Shown here: piece by piece, positions 17,633 to 26,211 of the stretch | How the letters are laid out: every line of letters begins with the position of its first letter | How positions within the stretch are numbered: position 1 is the first letter of the stretch | From: Limnohabitans parvus II-B4 | GTDB taxonomy: Bacteria > Pseudomonadota > Gammaproteobacteria > Burkholderiales > Burkholderiaceae_C | Assembly (NCBI RefSeq): GCF_003063455.1 | Contig: NZ_NESN01000002.1 | Coordinates: 434,001-498,000, forward strand | Direction of reading: 5' to 3' | Length of the DNA stretch: 64,000 nt | Position numbers and translations under genes: made by a program | The notes under the pieces: model-generated | What the model saw: only the letters and a program-made list of their open reading frames with translations | What the model was told of the DNA's origin: nothing | Database searches by the model: none

Positions 17633-18586
17633 TCAACGCACCCGATCCACCAACTGCTTCATCAGCGTAGTCACCGTTTTGTCGGCGCTGTTGATCGAAT
17701 AGATCTCGGACATGTGGCTGTGACCCATGAGTTTGTAGAGGCCGGGGCATTTGCCCGCTTTACAAAGAGCGGCGTTCAATTGTTCGCTTTGGGTGTGAAA
17801 GTCTTGCGGGTCCAGCTCGGCATAGGCCAGCAACATCAGCACTTGGGATGCGACCAAGCCGGGCACCGCTGAGCGGGCGGGGTACTGAGCGGCGTCTTGG
17901 CCAAAGTAGGCTTGCAGGGGCGGGTTGGACTCGGCCGTGGTCGGGTCAAAGATGCCCGAGAGCATGACCGCACCGGCCAGGCCCGAGCCGGGCACCACAT
18001 GGAACTGCGGATGCGCCAGGTATTGCGCCACATGCGCCGCACCCGCCGAGTGGCCCATGAGGATGATGCGTTGGGGGTTGCCACCGCTGGCTGCGATGTT
18101 CTCGCGCACCCACTTCAGGGCCGACTGGATGTCTTGCTGCGCAGCGGGCCAGGGGTGGGCCGGGGCCAGGCGGTAGGTCATGTTGACGCCCACCATGCCC
18201 TGGCGCACGGCCCACAGCATGATGTTGTCGTAAAACGGACTGTCGCCGGTGCGGCGCTCGCCGCGCATGAAGGCGCCGCCGTGCACAAACACCAGCACGG
18301 GCTGGTTGGCCTGCGGTTTGTCGAGGGTGAACACGTCCAGCAGGTGGCGGGCATCACCGCCATAGCGCACGTCACGGCGCACCTGCACCCCGGCATAGGG
18401 CTCGCGCTCTTGCAGGGGTGCGTACAGCTTTTCGGTCGGTGGGGGGGCCACTACGCGGCCGATCTTGGCCAACTCGGCGGCGATCTGCGACGTCACGGCA
18501 GAAGGCAGTGCGACAGTTTTGGAAGAAGGCGCAGAAGCACACCCCACCAAGGCCAAAGACATCAGGATTCCACAAACGATGCGCAT
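17633..18586 (-). CDS. Alpha/beta-hydrolase esterase, predicted lipoprotein
   Basis: A 317-residue carboxylesterase/lipase-like protein. With the start at 18586 (GGAG ribosome-binding site 9 nt upstream) it begins with a lipoprotein signal ending LVGC, so it is predicted to be membrane-anchored in the envelope. The oxyanion motif HGGAF and nucleophile elbow GHSAGA are present. An acidic residue around AYAELDPQ and a histidine in LMGHSHMSE complete a plausible triad. The frame is open to 18784 but the extra N-terminus has no signal features. The substrate is unknown. Confidence 0.85.
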   Translation of the reverse strand: MRIVCGILMSLALVGCASAPSSKTVALPSAVTSQIAAELAKIGRVVAPPPTEKLYAPLQEREPYAGVQVRRDVRYGGDARHLLDVFTLDKPQANQPVLVFVHGGAFMRGERRTGDSPFYDNIMLWAVRQGMVGVNMTYRLAPAHPWPAAQQDIQSALKWVRENIAASGGNPQRIILMGHSAGAAHVAQYLAHPQFHVVPGSGLAGAVMLSGIFDPTTAESNPPLQAYFGQDAAQYPARSAVPGLVASQVLMLLAYAELDPQDFHTQSEQLNAALCKAGKCPGLYKLMGHSHMSEIYSINSADKTVTTLMKQLVDRVR

Positions 18587-18662
18587 GACAAGAACTCCAG
18601 TTAGATCAAAAAGGTGCTCGGCCCGATGAAGTCTGAGCAATATGTTTGCCGTTGGGAGGATT

Positions 18663-18738
18663 TTGTGGGAGCTTGCCCTGCAAGCGAAAAGCCTGTGATC
18701 CACAAGCATCTGATCGCCAGCAGGGCTAGCTCCCACAA
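18663..18738. repeat. REPIN-like inverted repeat pair
   Basis: TTGTGGGAGCTTGCCCTGC (18663-18681) and GCAGGGCTAGCTCCCACAA (18720-18738) are 19-bp inverted repeats with one mismatch, separated by 38 bp. Two facing REP-like units in an intergenic region are the layout of a REPIN, and the GTGGGAGC core resembles REP sequences known from Pseudomonas. No RAYT transposase gene is in the window. Confidence 0.6.
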
Positions 18739-20802
18739 GGTGCAAGATGGAAGTCACCCTGCAGACTTCAAAGGGCCGGATCACTAGCGCCTACGGATCA
18801 AGCCTTGCCCAAATGCTGCTGCGCCAGCGCCACATACCAGTCCAGGCACCCCGGGTTGGCCATGGCGTCTTTGTTGACCACCTTTTCCAGCGGCTGGCCG
18901 AGCATCAGTTTCTTGATCGGCAACTCCTGCTTCTTGCCTGACAGGGTGCGCGGAATCTCGGCGACCTGAAAAATTTCGTTCGGGATGAAGCGTGGGCTGA
19001 GCGCCACCTTGATGGCGTTGTTGAGCTTGGCCTTGAGCGCATCGTCCAGCAAGGTGCCGGGGCGCAACACCACAAACAGCGGCATGTAGCTTTCTTTGCC
19101 CAAGTACTCCAGGTCCACGACCATCGAATCCATGACTTCGGGCAGAGCCTCGACGGCGCTGTACAGCTCGCTGGTGCCCATGCGCAGGCCGTGGCGGTTG
19201 ATGGTGGCGTCGCTGCGGCCGAAAATGACGCAGCCTTCGCCCTCGCCCTTTGTCTCAGGATTCCCGTTGCCAATCCGCAGCCAATCGCCATGCCGCCAGA
19301 CGCCGCCCATGCTGGCCGGGCCGTCGCCTCCCCCGGGTTGGCGGCCATGGCCTGCGGGGTACATCTCGAAATAGCTGGCCAGGTAGCGGGCGTTGTCCTT
19401 GTCACCCCAAAAGAACAGCGGCATGGACGGGATGGGCTGCGTGCAAACCAGCTCGCCCACTTCGCCTTTGACCGGCTCGCCCGCTTCGTTCCACGACTCG
19501 ACCGCAGCGCCCAGCATGCGGCATTGCATGACGCCGGGCTCTTGCGGCAGCTCGCGGTGACCGCCCACAAAGGCACCCGCAAAGTCGGTGCCGCCCGAAA
19601 TGTTGCACCACCAGATGTTGGTACCGATGGCCTTGAACTGGTCTGTGCCCCAGCTTTGGGTTTCGGGTGACAGAGGTGAGCCCGTGGTGCCCAATGCACG
19701 CACCTGCGACAGGTCGCCGCAACGGGAAATGTCCACATTTGCTTTTTGGCAATTGGCAAAGTAGGCTGCGCCCGCGCCAAAGAAGGTGACTTTTTCTTGC
19801 GCCGCCATGCGCCACAAAATGCCCCAGTCAGGTTTGTCTTTGCTGCCGCCGGGGTTGCCGTCGTAGATCACGCAAGTCACGCCATTGAGCAAGCCCGCCA
19901 CCTGAGCGTTCCACATGACCCAGCCGGTGGAGCTGTACCAGTGAAAGCGTTCGCCAAAGCTGTTGGGGTGGTAGCTGCAGCCCACATCGTTGTGCAAAAT
20001 CTTGTTGGCCAGGGCCACGATCACGGTGCCGCCGTGGCCATGCACGATGGGCTTGGGCAGACCAGTGGTGCCACTGGAATACACAATCCAAAGCGGGTGG
20101 TCAAACGGCAGCCACAGTGGCTCGAAAGCCTGCACCTCGGCATCGTCGCGCGATGTGATGGCCGACATTTGCACGCTGGCCGCCACGTCGCAGCTGGCCA
20201 GGTCGAGCGTGCCCAGGTTCTCGTGCACGATGACGTGTTGCACCGTGGGCAGCGCATCTTGGAGTTCCTGCAGCACGGCCATGCGGTCGAAATCACGCCC
20301 GCCATAGCTCACGCCGTCCACCGCGATCAGCACCTTGGGCTCAATCTGTTTGAAGCGGTCGAGCACGGCGTTGGTCCCCATGTCGGGCGCACAAATGCTC
20401 CACACGCCGCCCACGCTGACCGTGGCCAAAAACGCCACCATGGCTTCGGGGATGTTGGGCAAATAAGCCGCCACCCGGTCACCCGGCTGCACGCCTTGGG
20501 CTTGCAGGTGCAAGGCCAAAGCGGCCACTTGGCGGCGCAGCTCGGGCCAGCTCATCTCGCGGCGCAGGCCTTTTTCGTTGATGCTGATGACCGCCGACAA
20601 GCCTTTTGCGTGTGCAGGCTGAACGTGCCGGAACACCTGGTGCGCGTAATTGGTTTTGGCGCCCTCAAACCACACCGCGCCAGGCATGGCATTTTTGGAC
20701 AGTGCGGCTTGGTGCGACGTGGGCGACTCCAGCCCGAAGTAATCCCAGATGCTTTGCCAAAAGCCTTCCAGATCGGTCACCGACCATCGCCACAGGTCGT
20801 TG

Positions 20803-20808
20803 TAAGTG
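20803..20808. repeat. Target site duplication, right of IS
   Basis: TAAGTG, identical to 22444-22449, flanks the IS terminal repeat that begins at 20809. Both copies derive from one site in the acetoacetyl-CoA synthetase gene. Confidence 0.8.
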
Positions 20809-22443
20809 GTCGTCCCTGAAAAATCCACTTTCAGCCCACCACCCAGTTCATTGAAGCGGAGTTGATCGGTTTTACGGTGAAGATTCCTCGTAATTTGCGC
20901 TGCAAATCGCTGAAATCGGTCCAACCCGCTGCCTGCAACAGCCGCAAAAAAAGGCTCAGCTCTTTTTTGACGATCATCCGCAGCAACCAGCGGATGTTGT
21001 AGCCCGCCGCGCATAGCACTGCGTGCAAACTGTCACCGTTTGCGCCTTTGAGGTGGCAGCGATTCATCCGGTGGTCTGCTTTCAAGTGGCCGATGATCGG
21101 CTCAATGGCTTGCCGGCGTTTGAGATTTTTACGCTCTTCCTGCGTCAGTGACTTGAACTTGCCGCGGTGCTTGATGTCGATGCCCGGGTTGGCTTGGTCC
21201 ACGCCCCGGTAGCCCAAGTCGACATAGACGGTTTCAGGTTTCATGCCGGTCGCCTGCATCAGGATACTGGCTTGCTCGAGCTGCTCGTTCAGTGTGTGGC
21301 CGTCATACGGGTTGCCGGGAAAGCTGCGTGCGCCGACGATCAAATTGCCTTGCAGCGTGGTGGCAATGCCCACCTTCACACCGAACTCGTACGGGGTGCG
21401 GCTCTTTCCCTTGGCGATGCATTCAACTTCTGGCGCATGCCAGCTGTAGAGCTTGCCTTGCTTGCCGGGGTTCTTCTTGCTGGCCGTCTGCGAGATCAGG
21501 CGCTGGGCTTGGCTCAGCGTGTGGCCCAAAGTTGCTTGCACGGCCAGGCCCAGGGCGCTCATCTTGCGGCCCACTTCACGCTGCAAGCGGCCCACGATGG
21601 TGCGCTGACGCTGGATCACTTTGCGCATGCGCTTGTACTGGCGGGCGTGGGCGTAGCGGCCCGCTTTGTAGCCCAGCAGCTGGCCCTCTTTGGCGTAGGT
21701 TTGCTTGAGCTCAATGCCTTGGGCCTTGGCCGTCTCGACCAGTTTGGCGCGTGCCGTGCCTAGAAGTTTGCTGTCGGTGGGGTGGGTAATGGCTTTTTCT
21801 TGGACGGTGGAATCCACAATGATTTGGCTGAGCTCGCTCTTGGCAATGAGTTTCAAGGTGACCGCCACTTCAATGGTGCGGGCCAGCAATTCTTCAACGC
21901 CTTCTTCACCGATGAGCTTGCGGAACTTGACCAACAAGGTGGGGTCGCAAGGCCCGCGGTGCTCAAAGTAGGCCAGGCCGGAGAAGTACTGCCAAGTCGG
22001 AGTCTCGCCCCAGCGCTGGCAGACGTCTTCGTCGCTCTCGTTGAAGGCGTGTTTGAGGTACAGCAGCGAGGCCATCAAGCGAAGCGGCAAGCGGGGCCGA
22101 CCGGCGTTGGAGACGGCGGCACCAGCGGTGATGACTGTCGGGCCAAACAGACCCGAGTCTTCGATCTGTTTGCCCGTGCGCACTTGCCGGGCAAAGCGGT
22201 GAGCCAGCGAAGATTCGATCTCTTGCCAGGGCATGCGACTGGCCAGCACCGCCAAGGGATGGCGCAGGTCAATCATGTGGTCCAAACGGCTGCGAAAGAA
22301 ATCGTCGGTGCTGGCGGTCATGGAAATTTCTCAAAAACTCCCAGAAATAGTATCTGGAGGGGTTATAAGGCGAGAGAAATTATAGCTCAAAATTGCGTAA
22401 ATATTCAATTAAATCAATGGGTTACGGATATTTCAGGGGCGAC
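20809..22443 (-). mobile_element. IS5-family insertion sequence, 1,635 bp, complete
   Basis: The element is bounded by 18-bp terminal inverted repeats, GTCGYCCCTGAAAWATCC (20809-20826 and, inverted, 22426-22443; two mismatches). It is flanked by the 6-bp duplication TAAGTG. It holds one intact transposase gene. The boundaries come from comparing the junctions with the restored target gene, so they are precise to within one base. Confidence 0.9.
20831..22321 (-). CDS. IS5-family DDE transposase
   Basis: A 496-residue intact transposase. The N-terminus (DDFFRSRLDHMIDLRHPLAV) and the following DUF772-like region are typical of IS5-type elements. DDE residues are suggested by IIVDSTVQEKA, YVDLGYRG and AIEPIIGHLKADHRM. 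The gene fills almost all of the element and is on the same strand as the interrupted gene. The subgroup (possibly IS1478-like) is a recollection from sequence style, not checked. No frameshift or stop is visible, so it may be active. Confidence 0.9.
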   Translation of the reverse strand: MTASTDDFFRSRLDHMIDLRHPLAVLASRMPWQEIESSLAHRFARQVRTGKQIEDSGLFGPTVITAGAAVSNAGRPRLPLRLMASLLYLKHAFNESDEDVCQRWGETPTWQYFSGLAYFEHRGPCDPTLLVKFRKLIGEEGVEELLARTIEVAVTLKLIAKSELSQIIVDSTVQEKAITHPTDSKLLGTARAKLVETAKAQGIELKQTYAKEGQLLGYKAGRYAHARQYKRMRKVIQRQRTIVGRLQREVGRKMSALGLAVQATLGHTLSQAQRLISQTASKKNPGKQGKLYSWHAPEVECIAKGKSRTPYEFGVKVGIATTLQGNLIVGARSFPGNPYDGHTLNEQLEQASILMQATGMKPETVYVDLGYRGVDQANPGIDIKHRGKFKSLTQEERKNLKRRQAIEPIIGHLKADHRMNRCHLKGANGDSLHAVLCAAGYNIRWLLRMIVKKELSLFLRLLQAAGWTDFSDLQRKLRGIFTVKPINSASMNWVVG

Positions 22444-22449
22444 TAAGTG
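22444..22449. repeat. Target site duplication, left of IS
   Basis: TAAGTG, the second copy of the duplication, adjoining the IS terminal repeat that ends at 22443. Confidence 0.8.
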
Positions 22450-22575
22450 GCAAAACTCAGGCCGCGTTGGTCACGCAACCAGTTTTGGTACAGACGAATC
22501 TGAGGCACATAGGGTGCGGATTCATGGGGGCGTGTGGCGGTGTTCATGGCGCTGAGCGTAGCAGCGCCAGTGCAT

Positions 22576-22622
22576 GGCTGTCACCTGCGACAACCCTCAA
22601 AAAGCGCGCCTAGGTGACAGCC
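22576..22622. promoter_or_regulatory. Perfect 11-bp inverted repeat upstream of the acetoacetyl-CoA synthetase gene
   Basis: GGCTGTCACCT and AGGTGACAGCC are perfect inverted repeats separated by 25 bp. They lie 29-75 bp before the start codon of the interrupted gene, in the 182-bp gap behind the adenosyltransferase gene. No T-run follows on either strand, so an operator is more likely than a terminator. The regulator is unknown. Confidence 0.45.
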
Positions 22623-22729
22623 TCAGGACGGGGCCACAACATCACACGACAAGGTGACCGTCTGGGTGGTCGCATGCACTGGGCTGGCCCACAAGGCCAC
22701 GGCCACCCATGCCATGACGCATGGACGCT

Positions 22730-23299
22730 TCACTTGGCGTCAGCGTCCTGGCTCATGCGTGCACTCTTCCAGTACACGTCATCGCCGCCGTTCATGCGGT
22801 TGAGCACACGCGCCAACACAAACATCAAATCGGACAAGCGATTGAGGTATTGGCGCGGCATTTCGTTGATGGCCTCTTCGTTGCCCAGCGCGACGCAAGC
22901 GCGTTCGGCTCGGCGGGCCACGGTGCGGCAAACGTGGGCCTGCGCGGCACCGCGTGTGCCTGCAGGCAAGATGAACTCTTCGAGCTTGGGCAACTGCGCG
23001 TTGTAAGTGGCCAGCGCTGCATCGAGTGCCGCCACGGCCTCTTCCTTGAGCAATTCAAAACCAGGAATGGACAGCTCCCCACCCAAATTGAAAAGCTGGT
23101 GCTGCACTTCAACCAGCACCTCGCGCACACCCGCAGGCATGTCTTCGCACAGCAACAGGCCGATCTGGGAATTGAGTTCATCCACCTCGCCCATGGCGTG
23201 CACGCGCAAGCTGTTTTTGGACACACGCTGATTGTTGCCCAAGCCGGTGGTGCCGTTGTCGCCGGTGCGGGTGGCGATTTGTGTGAGTCGGTTGCCCAT
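22730..23299 (-). CDS. Cob(I)alamin adenosyltransferase, PduO type
   Basis: A 189-residue ATP:cob(I)alamin adenosyltransferase that makes adenosylcobalamin. Hallmarks are the N-terminal TRTGDNGTTGL ATP-binding loop, then VDELNSQIGLL and the helix RRAERACVAL with the LNRLSDLMFVLAR region. The chosen start at 23299 (MGNRLTQIATRTGD) matches the family; the frame reaches 23368 without support. The product is needed by B12-dependent mutases; none is in the window. Confidence 0.92.
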   Translation of the reverse strand: MGNRLTQIATRTGDNGTTGLGNNQRVSKNSLRVHAMGEVDELNSQIGLLLCEDMPAGVREVLVEVQHQLFNLGGELSIPGFELLKEEAVAALDAALATYNAQLPKLEEFILPAGTRGAAQAHVCRTVARRAERACVALGNEEAINEMPRQYLNRLSDLMFVLARVLNRMNGGDDVYWKSARMSQDADAK

Positions 23300-23367
23300 G
23301 GTGTTAAAAGTCGATGACCTGAAGTTCTGACTGCTTGCAAGTATGCCTTCAAGTGGCACACGGCCCA

Positions 23368-24036
23368 TCAGATACCCAGTTGCCCAACCTCTTTGCGTAT
23401 CTGTCTTCTCAACTCAACCGTTCTGTCTTCTTCTGGATAGGCATCAAGCCTGGCTTTGAACACATGCCATTTGGCGGTGTTCTTTTGCATGTAGCGCTGG
23501 TGAATTTGGGCTCTTAAATTTTCATTCAAAGCATTCAGCTCCGCCATGAATTGCGGGCTCTCTCTGTCACAACTCCATTCTGATAATTTTTCAATCAAAT
23601 CAGCGTCAGGATCGGTTTTGTTTTCATTCAAGTATTGGGTTAATATTTCCATCCACTTAGCCAACTCTTTATCAGTGTGAGTACCATACCAAAAATTTAT
23701 TTGCCAAACTGGATTGTCAATATCGCGAACATGAATGAACAGCCCTGTCTTATTTTTATTATTTTTTTCTTCACCGCCGGTTACGTATTTTGTTGTCCAC
23801 TCTCTAACATCCGTAAAATTGTAAATTTTATCAGTTGCTTCTGCAAATAAATGGATTTTTTGAGAAGCTGAATCTATCCCTATTCCTGATTTATTATGAT
23901 AATGTTTATGCGCGTATTTTTCGGTGGCTTTTTTAAATATGTCTTCGATTTTTCCATCTGAATTCATTTCAAACATTTTAAATATCAAACGAAAAACAAT
24001 AAAACCGCCAACAATATACAATGCGAAATATTCCAC
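23368..24036 (-). CDS. Hypothetical protein with N-terminal membrane segment, AT-rich gene
   Basis: A 222-residue protein with a GTG start at 24036, preceded by an AGAGGG ribosome-binding site. Residues 1-20 form a hydrophobic segment; the rest is soluble, with a segment DVREWTTKYVTGGEEKN and GLFIHVRDIDNPVWQINFW. That central pattern reminds me of DUF4755-type proteins, but I cannot confirm it. The C-terminal 60 residues are charged and probably helical. The coding sequence is clearly more AT-rich than its neighbours and uses many AAA, AAT and ATT codons, which suggests recent transfer. It is the last gene of the seven-gene minus-strand array. Confidence 0.7.
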   Translation of the reverse strand: MEYFALYIVGGFIVFRLIFKMFEMNSDGKIEDIFKKATEKYAHKHYHNKSGIGIDSASQKIHLFAEATDKIYNFTDVREWTTKYVTGGEEKNNKNKTGLFIHVRDIDNPVWQINFWYGTHTDKELAKWMEILTQYLNENKTDPDADLIEKLSEWSCDRESPQFMAELNALNENLRAQIHQRYMQKNTAKWHVFKARLDAYPEEDRTVELRRQIRKEVGQLGI

Positions 24037-24077
24037 CTTATGCCCTCTTTTAAGTTGTTTATTTGTTGATTGGGAAA

Positions 24078-25049
24078 TTAATTCTCTGTCTTCTTTTGTC
24101 GATCACACCCAGGAATTTTGTGATTCCAATTTTTCAAATCCGGTGCGCATCTGCGGACAACTTCTTTGCCCTCGACACCGCAAGTGATTTGCAGGAAAAA
24201 GGGCAAGTCACCGCATGAGAACTGCCTGGGTTGAGGTTCGATTTTGGGTTCTGGTTTGGGCAGAGGGGCCGGCTCAGCTGGCGCATGAACGGGTGCAGGC
24301 GGCGCTACTGGCGCTTGCATGGGAACAGCAGGCTGCGACACTGGGCGAGGCGGTTTGGTCACTGGCTTTGTGACCGTGGGTGCGGCTGGCGTTGGCAAAG
24401 CAACCGGGGGCGGAGCCGCCACCACGGGCGGGCTCACGGGTGGCGCGACGGGAACAACTGCAGGCGCAGGCTGCGTAACCGGAACAGTGGCAGCTGGAGC
24501 TGCCGTGGGTGCCTGGACTGCTGGCACTTGTGGCTGGTTTTGCGCCGAGGACTTGCCTCCGCCGAGATAGAAATAGGCACCACCTGCAGCGACCAAGACC
24601 AGAACCAAAGCACCACCGATTGCCAACCACGACAATTTACGCGCAGGCGCTGCCTCCACGGGACGAACTGGGGCTGGGGCTGGGGCTGGGGCTGGAGCTG
24701 GAGCTGGAGCTGGCTGCGGCTCGGGGGCAGGCGTCAGGACTGGCGGATTGCTCGTCGGCGTTGGCGTTGGCGTTGGCGTTGGCGTTGGCGTTGGCGTTGG
24801 CGTTGGCGTTGGCGTTGGCGTTGGCGTTGGCGTTGGCGTTGGCGTTGGCGTTGGCGTTGGCACGACCTCAGCTTTGTCTTCGGGTTTCACCAAGCTGGTG
24901 AATTGATGTCCACATTTCACACAAAACTTGCCCGTGCTGGAAGGTGTATCACAAGAAGGGCAAATGACGGCAGAACTGAAGCCAGCACCACAGCCGATAC
25001 AAAACTTGGCTCCGTCGCGGTTATCGGTTTGGCAAGCAAAACATTTCAT
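24078..25049 (-). CDS. Double zinc-ribbon membrane protein with Pro-Thr repeat linker
   Basis: A 323-residue protein. Two zinc ribbons occupy residues 3-48 (CFACQ..CIGCG and CPSCD..CVKCG). A linker of 17 Pro-Thr units and a Pro-Ala stretch follow, then one transmembrane helix (about residues 140-160). A long Pro/Ala/Val-rich outer region leads to a C-terminal module with four cysteines ([20 protein letters not shown]). The predicted topology is zinc ribbons in the cytoplasm and the Cys module outside, possibly disulphide-bonded. It lies 63 bp downstream of another zinc-ribbon gene. The function is unknown; a structural or signalling link across the inner membrane is a guess. Confidence 0.78.
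   Translation of the reverse strand: MKCFACQTDNRDGAKFCIGCGAGFSSAVICPSCDTPSSTGKFCVKCGHQFTSLVKPEDKAEVVPTPTPTPTPTPTPTPTPTPTPTPTPTPTPTPTPTPTSNPPVLTPAPEPQPAPAPAPAPAPAPAPVRPVEAAPARKLSWLAIGGALVLVLVAAGGAYFYLGGGKSSAQNQPQVPAVQAPTAAPAATVPVTQPAPAVVPVAPPVSPPVVAAPPPVALPTPAAPTVTKPVTKPPRPVSQPAVPMQAPVAPPAPVHAPAEPAPLPKPEPKIEPQPRQFSCGDLPFFLQITCGVEGKEVVRRCAPDLKNWNHKIPGCDRQKKTEN
24667..24714. repeat. GCTGGG/GCTGGA hexanucleotide repeats
   Basis: About seven degenerate 6-bp units encode the Pro-Ala stretch of the zinc-ribbon protein. They lie near the Pro-Thr array and are a further low-complexity tract in the same gene. Confidence 0.7.
24757..24858. repeat. Perfect (GGCGTT)17 microsatellite
   Basis: Seventeen uninterrupted 6-bp units (102 bp) inside the double zinc-ribbon gene encode alternating Thr-Pro. 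Because the unit is a multiple of three, slippage would change linker length without a frameshift. Confidence 0.95.
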
Positions 25050-25112
25050 GGGGCGACCCTCTTCAACACAGACAAAATTGTGGAAATTAAAAGACCGATT
25101 CAGGCATCAGCC

Positions 25113-26201
25113 TTATCGAATACGCAAGAGCTTGATATTGGCTAACGGGGTATCAAGGACCATGGTGTTTGAGTCGATGAGACGGAAAACTGTCCCCATC
25201 GGACTGCCTTCGGGGTACACGGTGACCTGTCCGTCCTTGACCTCGTAACGAACCTTGACCCGAACCCCATTGTTTTGCATCGTGTCCGCAGAAAATTCAA
25301 ATTTCATAGCCTCAAAGAGGTTGTTTTCTGGTTCCCATTTGCCAATCAAGGGATTGGGGGTTCCCCAGCTGAACAACTTGGAAAACCAACCCATGGTTGA
25401 CCCGCTCTTTTCAGTGACCGACGATTTGGAGACCTGCTGTTTTTGAGCGGCTGCAAAGCTGGCATCTGTCGCAACCTGCCATTTGCCCTCTTTCAACACC
25501 AAAGTGACCTGTCTTTCAACATCGCCTACGTGCTGAGGTTGCAGCGTTTTCCAATCATTGGTCTGCGTCCAGGGGGCCGGGTTTTTGAGTGCGAAGGTCA
25601 CAGAAGCCGATGAAAATTCCTGCTCACCCACTTTCTCTGAAGGCGTGAATTCATTGACTGATTTGAGTTCAAGCCCGTCTGCAAAACACAAAGCCTTACC
25701 GCGAATGAACTTGGCCGACTCTGGCGTTCTTTCGTATTTCAGAACGACTTGACTGAAAAATCCACCACCTGTGGTGACAGTTTCGGGACCAGAGTACAGA
25801 CCTGCACTGGACAAAAGATTCAACCACCGCTCCGTGCCTGCGTCGTAGGAATTGACGTGCACGGTGGCCCGGTCATAGGCAAAATTCTTCAGACAGTAGT
25901 CTTCACTGAACAGTGTGGGTTGCTTTAGCAACTCTCGGTTGATGGCATTGGCAAAATTGGTTTTGGATGCGCTTTCTGGCATCAACACATAGGCCGCACC
26001 GGCCATCGCCGCGATCACCAGCACGGCAACACCCACTATTCGGGAAATTTGGCGTCGAACGGGAATGCCCATCGATGGTGCAGCTTGTGTCGCACCATGC
26101 GGGCTGGACACTGCCACGGGCTTGACCATCGGGTGGCCGCAAGTCTCACAAAAGCGTCCGTCGTCAGGGTTTGAATGTCCACACTGGGTACAGAAAGCCA
26201 T
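25113..26201 (-). CDS. Zinc-ribbon membrane protein with large C-terminal domain
   Basis: A 362-residue protein. The N-terminal zinc ribbon (CTQCGHSNPDDGRFCETCG, residues 4-22) is followed by a basic linker and a transmembrane helix (about residues 53-73). A C-terminal domain of about 285 residues, probably outside the inner membrane, follows. Its last 80 residues (NPLIGKWEPENN to the end) look like a beta-rich fold resembling small lipocalin-like domains, but I cannot name it. The gene lies 10 bp after the 377-aa zinc-ribbon gene, so the pair is surely cotranscribed. The function is unknown. Confidence 0.75.
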   Translation of the reverse strand: MAFCTQCGHSNPDDGRFCETCGHPMVKPVAVSSPHGATQAAPSMGIPVRRQISRIVGVAVLVIAAMAGAAYVLMPESASKTNFANAINRELLKQPTLFSEDYCLKNFAYDRATVHVNSYDAGTERWLNLLSSAGLYSGPETVTTGGGFFSQVVLKYERTPESAKFIRGKALCFADGLELKSVNEFTPSEKVGEQEFSSASVTFALKNPAPWTQTNDWKTLQPQHVGDVERQVTLVLKEGKWQVATDASFAAAQKQQVSKSSVTEKSGSTMGWFSKLFSWGTPNPLIGKWEPENNLFEAMKFEFSADTMQNNGVRVKVRYEVKDGQVTVYPEGSPMGTVFRLIDSNTMVLDTPLANIKLLRIR

Positions 26202-26211
26202 GCCTGTCCCC

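Larger units (their letters stand above)
18798..22547 (-). pseudogene. Acetoacetyl-CoA synthetase gene split by an IS5-like element
   Basis: Acetoacetate-CoA ligase activates acetoacetate with ATP and CoA. The 5' part (22547-22444) encodes 34 residues (MNTATRPHESAPYVPQIRLY and on to SFAT); a TAG forms at the IS junction. The 3' part (20804-18798) resumes with YNDLWRWSVTDLEGFW and carries the AMP-binding motif YSSGTTGLPKP and the C-terminal PIKKLMLG region. Removing the IS and one target copy restores an uninterrupted 702-residue frame, so no other decay is visible. A frame entering from the IS (ATG at 21014) could express an N-terminally altered protein, but nothing shows that it does. Confidence 0.88.

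Noticed and set aside
18798..21014. 738-aa frame as a functional acetoacetyl-CoA synthetase
   Set aside because: Its first 70 or so residues come from inside the IS in another frame. The true N-terminus lies beyond the IS at 22547.
24757..24858. CRISPR-like array
   Set aside because: The repeats are 6-bp units without spacers inside a coding region; they are a microsatellite.
24231..25145. 304-aa open frame on the plus strand with a long Trp-Arg repeat
   Set aside because: It is the antisense reading of the GGCGTT microsatellite gene; the Trp-Arg repeat is an artefact.
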